This document shows positions 46,545 to 55,660 of a DNA stretch of 64,000 nt, in pieces. Positions within the stretch are counted from its first letter, which is position 1, and each line of letters starts with the position of its first letter. Below the pieces are notes generated by a model. It ran no database searches. It was given only the letters and a program-made list of their open reading frames with translations, and was not told the origin of the DNA. Source of the stretch: Bacteroidia bacterium. Its GTDB lineage: Bacteria > Bacteroidota > Bacteroidia > Flavobacteriales_D > Cryomorphaceae. A program made the position numbers and the translations under genes. The stretch is from the NCBI GenBank assembly GCA_030427905.1, contig JAUICL010000001.1:62001-126000 (forward strand), given 5' to 3'.

Positions 46545-46552
46545 CAAAGATA
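46545..46552 (-). promoter_or_regulatory. -7 promoter element of ahcY
   Basis: Minus-strand TATCTTTG (46552-46545), a full match, about 26 bases before the ahcY ATG. No properly spaced TTG. Confidence 0.5.
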
Positions 46553-46610
46553 CGAATTCAATATCAGAATGGAAGTCTGAGCTGTCCTACTTTCAATATC
46601 TTAGCGCCAT

Positions 46611-47243
46611 ATGCCGTTGCAATTTTATAAGTCATTCACGGGAGGCGACATTGCCGTATGGGAATCTACGGAGTCCGACGCTTTTTTTACCAAAGAATTG
46701 GAAGCCCACGCCTTCGACTTAAGCCCGCTAGAAAACATTCACCACACAGAAAAGAAAACCCAGTGGTTAGCCTCGAGGTATTTGCTTTGCGAGATGTTTC
46801 CCTCCGCCATACAGTCGTACCAGCAGAGTAAGCCTACCTTGTGGAACGGACCCAGCCTATCTTTTAGCCATTCAAAAAATATGGTAGGGGTGCTTTTAAG
46901 TGAGTCTCCTGCTGGGCTAGACCTTCAATGGAACGACCCGAAGCTCTTGAAACTTGCCACAAAATTCACCGACCCGACAGAAGTTGAACGGCTCCATTTC
47001 AATTCAGATCTCGATACGCTCTGCCTGATTTGGGCAGTCAAAGAATCGGTTTTCAAACTGTTTGGGACTGAGTTACCTTTCAAGAATATTCAGATTAACT
47101 CCTTTGACACAATAGATGACAAGGTGGACGTGGAAGTTTTGAGAAAAGGAATAAACTACAAGATTTCTCTCGGGGTCGAATTCATTAAAGGATTCACCTT
47201 GGCCTATGTAATGGAAACATCTAAATTTGGCCCAGAACCTTGA
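46611..47243 (+). CDS. 4'-phosphopantetheinyl transferase superfamily protein
   Basis: 210 residues. PPTases attach phosphopantetheine to carrier proteins. The magnesium-binding motif is AGLDLQWND (family form G-[IV]-D-x-E), here with Gln instead of the usual Glu, and the second motif is WAVKESVFKLFG (W-x-x-K-E-x-x-x-K). The early LASRYLLCEM and LSFSHSKN also fit the family. The stop overlaps the next start (TTGA). A Gln at the metal site is unusual but may still support activity. Confidence 0.85.
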   Translation: MPLQFYKSFTGGDIAVWESTESDAFFTKELEAHAFDLSPLENIHHTEKKTQWLASRYLLCEMFPSAIQSYQQSKPTLWNGPSLSFSHSKNMVGVLLSESPAGLDLQWNDPKLLKLATKFTDPTEVERLHFNSDLDTLCLIWAVKESVFKLFGTELPFKNIQINSFDTIDDKVDVEVLRKGINYKISLGVEFIKGFTLAYVMETSKFGPEP

Positions 47244-47974
47244 GCGTACTTGACGACATATCTGAAGCGAGAAAATCTGGCAAGACCCAATTAGCCCAAC
47301 TCATTGACCCTGATCAAATCCAAGACTTTGACCACTTGGCCGATATTGCCCAACGGGCTGAAGATTCTGGGGTCAATCACCTTTTCTTTGGCGGGAGTTT
47401 AGTCACTCAGAAAATGGAATTTGACATTGTTCAAGCCCTGAAAAAGATCACAAGCATACCTGTGACTTTGTTTCCTTCTTCACCTAGCCAGATTGATGAA
47501 AGTGCTGACGCCCTTTTATTCCTTTCACTCCTAAGTGGTCGCAACCCAGAGTACTTGATAGGGCATCACGTTACTGCCGCGCCACTGCTCAAAAATTCGA
47601 GTTTAGAAGTAATCCCAACTGGATATATCCTAGTAGGTTGTGGTGAACCAACCACCGCTGAGTATGTGAGCCACTCCTTTCCAATCCCATACAAAAAGGA
47701 TGAAATAGCAGCCAGCACGGCGCTTGCAGGGCAATTGCTTGGGATGAAAATGATCTACCTGGATGGTGGTAGCGGAGCAGAAAAACCGATCTCTGAGTCG
47801 ATGATCGCTACCGTAAGAGCCTGGATAGACACGCCATTGGTGGTAGGCGGTGGAATCAGGACCCCCGAAGATGCCAAAAGAGCTGCTAATGCTGGAGCCG
47901 ATCTGATCGTAGTAGGCAATCACGCCGAAAAATACCCTAACTTTCTGGCCGAGTTAAAAGCACAAATGGGATAG
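47240..47974 (+). CDS. geranylgeranylglyceryl phosphate synthase-like protein (PcrB/GGGPS)
   Basis: 244 residues from TTG 47240. A TIM-barrel prenyltransferase: TQLAQLIDPDQIQDF, GVNHLFFGGSLVTQ, VTLFPSSPSQI, EVIPTGYILVGCGEPTTA and the phosphate-binding VVGGGIRTPEDAKRAANAG. It transfers a polyprenyl group to glycerol-1-phosphate. Flavobacterial homologues are known to be active with geranylgeranyl diphosphate. The product's use in Bacteroidota is unclear. It is coupled to the PPTase gene, and the ThiE-like gene starts at the next base after its stop. Confidence 0.9.
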   Translation: MSVLDDISEARKSGKTQLAQLIDPDQIQDFDHLADIAQRAEDSGVNHLFFGGSLVTQKMEFDIVQALKKITSIPVTLFPSSPSQIDESADALLFLSLLSGRNPEYLIGHHVTAAPLLKNSSLEVIPTGYILVGCGEPTTAEYVSHSFPIPYKKDEIAASTALAGQLLGMKMIYLDGGSGAEKPISESMIATVRAWIDTPLVVGGGIRTPEDAKRAANAGADLIVVGNHAEKYPNFLAELKAQMG

Positions 47975-48598
47975 ATGGAAATCATTGTTGTTTCGAGTAC
48001 ACACGAAGAGCCACAAGAAGTTGGCGAAATAGTACAAATGTTTGAAATGGGGCTGAAGTACTTTCACGTTCACAAACCCAAGCTCAACAGAAAACAGCTC
48101 ATTGAGTACCTGGATCAATTTCCAGAAGAATACCGCAGCAAGCTTGTACTTCACTCCTATCATGGTCTGGCTTTTAAAATGAAACTCGGAGGAATACACC
48201 TCACCAGAAAACACCGCAAGAGAAGTAAACTATACTTTGCCAGGCTGTGGGTACGACGAAAACTCAACCCAGATTTGGTCGTTTCTCGTTCTTTCCACAA
48301 ACTTTCTGATCTCACAAATGACAAGCGGCGCTACACCTACGCGTTTCTGAGCCCTGTATTCGACAGCATCTCGCATAGTACCCTTTCTGCTGGGTTTAGC
48401 AAGCGAGCCCTTCTGATTGTTATCCCCCAAGCCAGGCAACCTGTTTATGCTATGGGTGGAATTTCTGAGGAAAAGTTCGACTATATCCACAAACACGGTT
48501 TTGATGGAATGGCTTTACATGGAACAGTTTGGGAGGGAAAAATCCCTCCCAGCGCTGTATTCAGATCGGCTTTCGAGAAAGCCATTCAAATCAGATAA
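47975..48598 (+). CDS. divergent thiamine phosphate synthase-like protein
   Basis: 207 residues with the ThiE/TenI fold. Equivalents of the ThiE motifs are changed: FHVHKPKL in place of the usual YQFREK region, LHSYHGLA in place of the NDD region, and YAFLSPVFDSISHST in place of the GPIYPT-TK loop, so several catalytic residues including the loop lysine are absent. PVYAMGGIS and GMALHGTVWEG keep the C-terminal phosphate region. It may be a TenI-like or altered thiamine phosphate synthase. Its stop faces the TPP-regulated TonB receptor gene. Confidence 0.75.
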   Translation: MEIIVVSSTHEEPQEVGEIVQMFEMGLKYFHVHKPKLNRKQLIEYLDQFPEEYRSKLVLHSYHGLAFKMKLGGIHLTRKHRKRSKLYFARLWVRRKLNPDLVVSRSFHKLSDLTNDKRRYTYAFLSPVFDSISHSTLSAGFSKRALLIVIPQARQPVYAMGGISEEKFDYIHKHGFDGMALHGTVWEGKIPPSAVFRSAFEKAIQIR

Positions 48599-48603
48599 TT
48601 GTC

Positions 48604-51033
48604 TTAGAACATTAAGTTGAGACCGAGCAAGAAGTTTGTACCCGCCTGTGGGTAGTAAAAATTCTCGATGATTACCTCATCGCTCGTCCACGTGTCATTG
48701 TAGGTATACCCATTAGATGAGTATTCCTCATTAAAGATGTTGTTGATGAGTAAATTCACTTCGATTCGCTTAAAGATCACATCATAGATATTGTAGGCGA
48801 TTCGGAAATCATTAACGAGGTAGGCATCAATTTGCTTTCGGCTACTCTGCGTATTATCCAAATACTGATCGCCTACGTATTTCGAAATCAAGTTTAGCTC
48901 AAGGTTTTTGAGCGGTGTCCATAAAATGCGGCTAGCTCCAATGATACTCGGACTAAAACTGATATCTGTATCAGTGTATTCTATTCGATCATCACCTACA
49001 AATTCGGTGAACTCTTGAATTTTGTTCTGGCTGAAGGTTGCGTTCAAGTTCCACGATAGAGTGCTGTTGAAAGCATAGGTAGCTTCGAGCTCTATACCGG
49101 CGCGGTAGCTATTACCAACATTTTCTCGAATGATTGCCCCAACATCATTAAGCTCTCCTGTGGCCACGAGCTGATTAGAGTAAGCCATGTAATACCCATT
49201 GGCGTTAAACAACAATTTTCCACCAGCGTAACTATATCCAAGCTCAACATTAGTCAACTGCTCAGCTTCAGGAACTTCACCATCATTGGCGTCCAGATAA
49301 TCTCCACGAACAGGCTCGCGGCTACCCATTCCGGCATAGGCGTATACCGAGCTTTTCTCATTCAAACGGTAGCGGGCTCCCACTTTTGGGTTGAAGAATA
49401 AAAAGTCGTCATCGATATCAATCGGGCTTTGATCATCGTCAATTCCTTGAGACTCATAGCGGATGCTTCTTACTTGAAGGTCCCCCATAAAGCCCCAGTC
49501 ACCTGTATTCCATTCCCATTTCAAGAAGGTATTGATATCATCTTTGTCGCCATAAGAGAAGTAATACTGATCTAAGTGATCAATGTCTTGAGAATACTCA
49601 GCCCAGACAATCTCTCCAAAGTGATCTCCTCTATAAAAATGAGCGGCACCACCCCAGGTGAGTTTATGTCCACTCTTGTCGTACTTCAAAGCAAATGTTC
49701 CACCGTAGTAGTCATTGTCCAACCATCTTCTTCGAATAATATCTGAACTCGAAATAGTGTCCATTCCAATGATTTGATCACTCAAACCGTAACCATCGAA
49801 TGAATCATCGGGCTTGTATTCTTCGAAATACCCCGCCCCATCGGTGTAGTGCCCTGCCATGGTCAATTCCAGATTCGGATTTATCTCCTGGATCCAGTGG
49901 AGCTGGTAGAAGTCCTGAGAGTAATCGTCTACTTGATTTTGGTACGTGTAGTAATTATACGTTCTTCCTGAATTAAGCAGGTTTGCACGATCGGCGTCAG
50001 AAAGGTAATTCCGATCTGCAAAATCGTTCATCTCATCCACATCACCTTTCACGCGCGACTCGGGTGTTCCATACCAACTTTGATAAGTTCGCTCGTGCCC
50101 ACCAAGGGTCAAGGCTTTGATCACTGTTTTCTCACCGTAGTATCCAGCTTGGAAAAAGTAGCTATTTAAGTTGCTCGCTGCCCGATCGATGTATCCATCA
50201 GACTGGATATGCGAAAGGCGGCCTTCAACAGCAAAACCATTCTCCATTCTTCCAGAAGAATACTGAGCGGTATGCTTCTGGGTATTGAAGGAACCGAAGC
50301 TATTTGAAATCAACCCTTTTGGCTCATCGTCAACCACACTTGTCTCAAGATTGATAGAAGCACCAAAAGCCCCAGAGCCATTGGTGGAAGAACCCAAACC
50401 ACGCTGAATCTGCACACCCGAAAGACTGGTAGCTAAATCGGGCGTGTTCACCCAAAATACGCCATGTCCTTCCGGGTCGTTCATCGGGATTCCGTTGAGC
50501 GTTACATTGATCCGAGTTTGATCACTTCCACGTATGCGGAGGCCAGTATAACCCACTCCAGCACCAGCATCGCTCGTGGTAACCATTGATGGTGTCCACT
50601 TGAGTAGCACAGGAATATCCTGACCCAAATTCAAGTCTTCAATTTCTTTCTTTTCAATGTTTTTTGCAGTGACTGGCGCTTCGCGAGAAACCCGTGTGGC
50701 TTCTACCACCACTTCGTCGGTCATAAAAGGACTTGGTTTAAGAACGACATCGATCTCTACTGGACTTGCTCCTACTTCTACCAATTGGGAGTAATCTTCA
50801 TACCCAATAAAGGACACTGTAAAATCGTATTCGCCTGGCTTAAGCTTACCTGAAGCATAACGACCATCAGACTGTGAAAAAGTGGATTTCAGGGTTTTAT
50901 TGACCACAATATGCGCTCCCGAGAGCGGGTTTCCATCTTGATCAATTACTTTCCCGTTGATTTCGCCTTGGGCTAGAGCTTGCCCAACGCTGATTGCGAT
51001 CAGAAAAATCGCGGCTTTGATTTTGAATAACAT
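48604..51033 (-). CDS. TonB-dependent receptor under TPP riboswitch (predicted thiamine uptake)
   Basis: 809 residues. Signal peptide about 1-21 (ending GQALAQ), a carboxypeptidase-like domain (INGKVIDQDGNPLSGAHIVV), a plug (LLKWTPSMVTTSDAGAGVGY, LRIRGSDQTRINVTLNGIPM) and a beta-barrel ending LLGLNLMF with a terminal aromatic. A TPP riboswitch lies in its leader, so it is predicted to import thiamine or a precursor when TPP is low. Neighbouring NadR-like kinase and YkoF-like genes support this. Confidence 0.93.
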   Translation of the reverse strand: MLFKIKAAIFLIAISVGQALAQGEINGKVIDQDGNPLSGAHIVVNKTLKSTFSQSDGRYASGKLKPGEYDFTVSFIGYEDYSQLVEVGASPVEIDVVLKPSPFMTDEVVVEATRVSREAPVTAKNIEKKEIEDLNLGQDIPVLLKWTPSMVTTSDAGAGVGYTGLRIRGSDQTRINVTLNGIPMNDPEGHGVFWVNTPDLATSLSGVQIQRGLGSSTNGSGAFGASINLETSVVDDEPKGLISNSFGSFNTQKHTAQYSSGRMENGFAVEGRLSHIQSDGYIDRAASNLNSYFFQAGYYGEKTVIKALTLGGHERTYQSWYGTPESRVKGDVDEMNDFADRNYLSDADRANLLNSGRTYNYYTYQNQVDDYSQDFYQLHWIQEINPNLELTMAGHYTDGAGYFEEYKPDDSFDGYGLSDQIIGMDTISSSDIIRRRWLDNDYYGGTFALKYDKSGHKLTWGGAAHFYRGDHFGEIVWAEYSQDIDHLDQYYFSYGDKDDINTFLKWEWNTGDWGFMGDLQVRSIRYESQGIDDDQSPIDIDDDFLFFNPKVGARYRLNEKSSVYAYAGMGSREPVRGDYLDANDGEVPEAEQLTNVELGYSYAGGKLLFNANGYYMAYSNQLVATGELNDVGAIIRENVGNSYRAGIELEATYAFNSTLSWNLNATFSQNKIQEFTEFVGDDRIEYTDTDISFSPSIIGASRILWTPLKNLELNLISKYVGDQYLDNTQSSRKQIDAYLVNDFRIAYNIYDVIFKRIEVNLLINNIFNEEYSSNGYTYNDTWTSDEVIIENFYYPQAGTNFLLGLNLMF

Positions 51034-51090
51034 ATAACTGAATTAAATAGTTAAGGCAGCCGCTTCAGGGAAAAGCGACAAATCCAACTA

Positions 51091-51219
51091 ATTTTCTCCC
51101 TACGCCGGTACTAACCGGATCAGGTGTACAACCCATTCAGAAAATGGTTGTAGGGTATAATCTCAGCCGCTCAATTAATTCTCGTTCGAATCTTGAACAG
51201 GCACCCCTGTGAGACGCCG
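51091..51219 (-). ncRNA. TPP (THI-box) riboswitch
   Basis: On the minus strand the element shows the conserved pieces in order: CAGGGGTGCC (about 51211-51202), GCTGAGATTATACCC, then ACACCTGATCCGGTTAG followed by TACCGGCGTAGGGA. These are the TPP-binding THI-box cores. A P3 extension and a stem of about 10 bp (TACAACC paired with GGTTGTA) fill the variable arms. It begins at the predicted transcription start and ends about 57 bases before the receptor ATG. Confidence 0.95.
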
Positions 51220-51249
51220 CAAAGGTAGATGTAAAATTGATTTTGCCAA
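51220..51249 (-). promoter_or_regulatory. promoter of the TPP-riboswitch transcript
   Basis: Minus-strand TTG (51249-51247), a 19-base spacer, TACCTTTG (51227-51220), a full consensus match placing the start at the riboswitch 5' end. Confidence 0.75.
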
Positions 51250-51258
51250 CGGAGTAGG

Positions 51259-51771
51259 TTACAAAACCCCAGAAATTAGCTCAAGGGCGTTTTGAAAGCG
51301 TTGATTGCCTTGACCTTTTACTACTGCATAAGGCCGTCCAAGTACCTTGAGTTCCTTCTCGTAAGTGTCAAAAATGGCCTTTCGTCCCTCCCAATCGGGA
51401 ATGGATCTCAGCGGATCGGGCTCCCAAGGTAAGTCGGGGTAACAGAGTAAGGTGAAATCATAGTGTCGGTTTTTCCAAGCAGAATGAATGAAAGGCGACA
51501 CCTTGCCGTATACTACTTCCGCCCATACTTTCACCACGATGGTCTCGGTATCGCAGACCAGAAATTCATCGTTTTCAAATTGATCTTCCCGGCGGAGTTG
51601 TTCTGTTAGAATCACGTCCAAATCTTCGTAAACCACATCTCGGTTTATCGTCGGAATGTACTCTCTGGCATATTCTGAAACGTAGCCACAACTGAGCTGA
51701 TCGGCGAGCCAAGGCGTAAGGGCAGATTTCCCAGAAGACTCAGGACCAATGATCGCGATTTTAATCGGCAT
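51259..51771 (-). CDS. NadR-like ATP-binding protein (AAA_28 kinase family)
   Basis: 170 residues. Walker A is GPESSGKSAL at residues 9-18, as in the kinase domain of NadR. EYAREYIPTI, FLVCDTETIVVKVWAE (Walker B-like) and CYPDLPWEPDPLR also match that kinase family. The TPP context and the YkoF-like neighbour suggest a thiamine- or HMP-related kinase instead of nicotinamide riboside (inference). It overlaps the YkoF-like gene by 11 bases. Confidence 0.82.
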   Translation of the reverse strand: MPIKIAIIGPESSGKSALTPWLADQLSCGYVSEYAREYIPTINRDVVYEDLDVILTEQLRREDQFENDEFLVCDTETIVVKVWAEVVYGKVSPFIHSAWKNRHYDFTLLCYPDLPWEPDPLRSIPDWEGRKAIFDTYEKELKVLGRPYAVVKGQGNQRFQNALELISGVL

Positions 51772-52033
51772 CCTTAAGCTGGTAGTCCAAGTCGAGCTCT
51801 CCCGGAAGGATCTTTTGGATAAAAGCCGCTTTCACACCTTCTTCATAGGTCTCAGCGATACACTCCTGCACCCAATCCATCAAGGACTCAATCTCGCCAG
51901 TAGCTTGGGTGCTCATCGCGTTGGTTTTGTAATTGAACTCATCGTTAGAAAGTAAGACTTTCAAAAAATCCTTCACTTGAGACTTATAGTCTTCGTGAAG
52001 TGGATACATGGTAATTTCTAGTGTAATCGTCAT
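51761..52033 (-). CDS. YkoF-like thiamine/HMP-binding domain protein
   Basis: 90 residues. The strand-turn pattern MTITLEITMYPLHEDYKSQV (1-20), then TNAMSTQATGEIESLMDWVQ and VKAAFIQKILPG, resembles the YkoF/MTH1187 family, whose members bind thiamine or its pyrimidine. Match strength is moderate. It ends within the NadR-like gene. Together with the TPP-controlled receptor it indicates thiamine handling. Confidence 0.7.
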   Translation of the reverse strand: MTITLEITMYPLHEDYKSQVKDFLKVLLSNDEFNYKTNAMSTQATGEIESLMDWVQECIAETYEEGVKAAFIQKILPGELDLDYQLKDAD

Positions 52034-52035
52034 AG

Positions 52036-52578
52036 TTATTCGCAGTTGCAGGGGGCGTTGAAGTAAAAGGTAATATAAGGATACCGCTCCTCGAGTTCGT
52101 CTTGCTTTTCTTTGGAAAGTCCCGTATGTCGCATATCTACCGTCTCTATTTGCCCCATGTATTCAGGTAAATCGTAGACATTGGTACGGGTGAGAATCAA
52201 GGTTTTCAGAGCGGGTAAATCGCCGATCCAGCTGGGCAGTTCAAAGATCTCGGACCCCGTAAAATCTAATGTCTCTACGAACACAGCTTCTTTGAGCGAT
52301 TCGGGCACCGTGCGCATCGAACAAGTAAAAAAACTAATCTCCTTAAGTGTTTCGTTGTTCAAAGCACATTCGGGCAGCTCGGGAAACTTCCATTGATTCA
52401 GTTTTAATGAAGTCAAATTTGGGCAATCGCAAACGTCCATTAGGCGGGCTCTCTTCTTGTACTTGACGCTGAAATGACCAGATTTACCGATCTGCGAACA
52501 ATCACTTTGGGCAAGAGTCGGTGAGAAACTAATCAACAGCCCCCAAACGATCAAGAATCTGAGTCGCTCGATCTGCAT
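52036..52578 (-). CDS. exported leucine-rich repeat protein
   Basis: 180 residues from ATG 52578, which lies 50 bases inside the 3' end of ribF. This start gives a signal peptide (MQIERLRFLIVWGLLISFSP, cleavage after TLAQ). The body holds leucine-rich repeats (CPNLTSLKLNQWKFPELPEC, FVETLDFTGSEIFELPSWIG, ALKTLILTRTNVYDLPEYMG) flanked by cysteine pairs, likely disulfides at the ends (CDC, CNC). It probably binds a partner in the periplasm or outside. It ends two bases before the YkoF-like gene. Confidence 0.78.
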   Translation of the reverse strand: MQIERLRFLIVWGLLISFSPTLAQSDCSQIGKSGHFSVKYKKRARLMDVCDCPNLTSLKLNQWKFPELPECALNNETLKEISFFTCSMRTVPESLKEAVFVETLDFTGSEIFELPSWIGDLPALKTLILTRTNVYDLPEYMGQIETVDMRHTGLSKEKQDELEERYPYITFYFNAPCNCE

Positions 52579-53476
52579 CGATATCAAGTTGTTCCTTAAG
52601 CTGATTAACATTTTCAAATTTGACTTCTTTACGAAGGTTCTGAATAAAACTCACTTCTACCTTCTTTCCGTAAATCGTTTGGTCGAAATTAAAGATGTGT
52701 ACTTCGAGTTTGGACTCTTCCTGCTCCGAAACGGTGGGTCTGCGACCAATATTTGCCATTCCGCCATAAACCTGTCCATCTATCCGAACGCGACAGGCAT
52801 ACACCCCGTTTCCAGGAATCAGTTTCAGCTCGTCGTTCAATGCAATATTGGCCGTCGGATAATCTATGGTTCTACCGATCTGCGCTCCATTGGTCACTTC
52901 ACCAGAGACCATATAGGTGTAGCCAAGATACTCATTGGCGGTCGTGACATCACCTTCCATGAGTGCTCTGCGTATTTTCGTAGAACTGACATTGACATCA
53001 TCAATTTCTTGTGCTGGTATTTCTTTCACCCGAAACCCATGAGCTGGCGCAAGCGCCTTTAGGTTTTCGAGATTCCCCTCTCTGTTTCGGCCAAAGTGAT
53101 GATCATAGCCAATTACTAGCTCGCTCACATCTAGCGAACCGACTAATATTTCCGTCACATAATCGAGAGCTGTAGTTCGACTAAACTCTCTCGAAAAGGG
53201 GTGGATAATCAAGTGATCGATACCCGTCTTCTCAAGCCTATCTATTTTCTCTTCGAGCGTATTGAGAAGTTTTAAATCCGAACTATCAGGAAACAAAACC
53301 AGGCGCGGATGCGGCCAAAAAGTTAGTAGAACGGACTCGTATGAATCTTTCTTCGCTTCGTCTTTGATGGTGTTCAGGAGGGTTTGATGGCCTATGTGAA
53401 CTCCGTCAAAAGTACCTACTGTAACGACTGCCTTAGAACTCGAAGTATATTCTGACAGATTGTGGTAAACTTTCAC
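52529..53476 (-). CDS. ribF: bifunctional riboflavin kinase/FAD synthetase
   Basis: 315 residues. The N-terminal nucleotidyltransferase domain shows VTVGTFDGVHIGHQTLL (HxGH motif), GYDHHFGRNREGN and SSTKIRRAL. The C-terminal riboflavin kinase domain shows GRTIDYPTANI and GNGVYACRVRIDG. It makes FMN and FAD, used by EtfA, flavin reductase and others. The 3' end overlaps the LRR gene. Confidence 0.96.
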   Translation of the reverse strand: MKVYHNLSEYTSSSKAVVTVGTFDGVHIGHQTLLNTIKDEAKKDSYESVLLTFWPHPRLVLFPDSSDLKLLNTLEEKIDRLEKTGIDHLIIHPFSREFSRTTALDYVTEILVGSLDVSELVIGYDHHFGRNREGNLENLKALAPAHGFRVKEIPAQEIDDVNVSSTKIRRALMEGDVTTANEYLGYTYMVSGEVTNGAQIGRTIDYPTANIALNDELKLIPGNGVYACRVRIDGQVYGGMANIGRRPTVSEQEESKLEVHIFNFDQTIYGKKVEVSFIQNLRKEVKFENVNQLKEQLDIDADRATQILDRLGAVD

Positions 53477-53571
53477 TCGCTTATGGGTCTTAGAGAATCG
53501 CGATTCGACGCTATTTTAGCGCGTTTTAGCAGCCTTATCGATTTCTGCTTCAAAATTAGGAAATAAAAATA

Positions 53572-53581
53572 AGACAACACG

Positions 53582-53587
<6 letters not shown>
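53572..53587. promoter_or_regulatory. palindrome overlapping the atpD promoter -33 element
   Basis: A perfect inverted repeat with 7-base arms AGACAAC / GTTGTCT around AC. The TTG (-33) at 53582-53584 lies inside its right arm, so it could be an operator. No regulator is known. Confidence 0.35.
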
Positions 53588-55163
<1,576 letters not shown>

Positions 55164-55165
55164 TT

Positions 55166-55399
55166 ATGATCGTTGATATCATCACTCCAGACAACTCTCT
55201 ATTTTCAGGCGAAGCATCATCTGTGATTGTACCTGGAATTGATGGTAGTCTCGGAATATTAGAAAATCACGCACCACTTATTTCTGCTTTGAAAAAGGGA
55301 GAAGTGAAAGTGACGACACCCAAAGGCGATGAGCTTTTTGAAATTAACGGTGGCGTTGCCGAAGTGGTCAACAACAAGGTGATTATTCTCGCAGAGTAA
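55166..55399 (+). CDS. atpC: F-type ATP synthase subunit epsilon, short form
   Basis: 77 residues, starting 2 bases after atpD. It covers only the N-terminal beta-sandwich (TPDNSLFSGEASSVIVPGID, SLGILENHAPLISALKKGEV, FEINGGVAEVVNNKVIILAE). The C-terminal two-helix domain, which in E. coli inhibits ATP hydrolysis, is missing, as is usual for Bacteroidota. A strong terminator follows. Confidence 0.95.
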   Translation: MIVDIITPDNSLFSGEASSVIVPGIDGSLGILENHAPLISALKKGEVKVTTPKGDELFEINGGVAEVVNNKVIILAE

Positions 55400-55420
55400 G
55401 AACCTTTTCGTTACAAACTT

Positions 55421-55454
55421 AAACCGCCTTGATGTACATCAGGGCGGTTTTTTT
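55421..55454 (+). terminator. terminator of atpDC
   Basis: Arms AAACCGCC / GGCGGTTT extend into TGAT / ATCA across a T-G pair, with loop GTAC, followed by seven T. Confidence 0.85.
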
Positions 55455-55458
55455 ACGT

Positions 55459-55489
55459 AAAAAAACTGCCCTGACAAAAGCCAGGGCAG
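55459..55489 (-). terminator. minus-strand-oriented hairpin with no minus gene nearby
   Basis: Arms CTGCCCTG / CAGGGCAG around an 8-base loop; on the minus strand they are followed by seven T, the form of a terminator. No minus-strand gene lies upstream of it within the intergenic space. See findings. Confidence 0.5.
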
Positions 55490-55660
55490 AAGTTGAGTGA
55501 GGATAATATTTGATTAAGGGAATTGAAAATTCCAAATACATTACGGTGCTGCTCAACGCATTGTTTCATTTCATTCTAAATTTTTAGAATCACTAGTCAA
55601 GGTGTACCTTTGACAATTACGGGTTTCAACAAAAGACCAACTTGAAAAGCGACGAATAGC
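55490..55660. other. structured intergenic region before maeB
   Basis: No ORF. Contains a hairpin GGAATT / AATTCC with loop GAA (55519-55533), an inverted repeat ATTCTAAA / TTTAGAAT (55573-55590), and a maeB -7 element TACCTTTG (55605-55612). Confidence 0.5.
55605..55612 (+). promoter_or_regulatory. -7 promoter element of maeB
   Basis: TACCTTTG matches the TAnnTTTG consensus 49 bases before the maeB ATG. The -33 region overlaps the inverted repeat at 55573-55590. Confidence 0.5.

Noticed and set aside
55519-55533. Small hairpin GGAATT/AATTCC as terminator
   Set aside because: No T-run follows it and the stem is only 6 bp.
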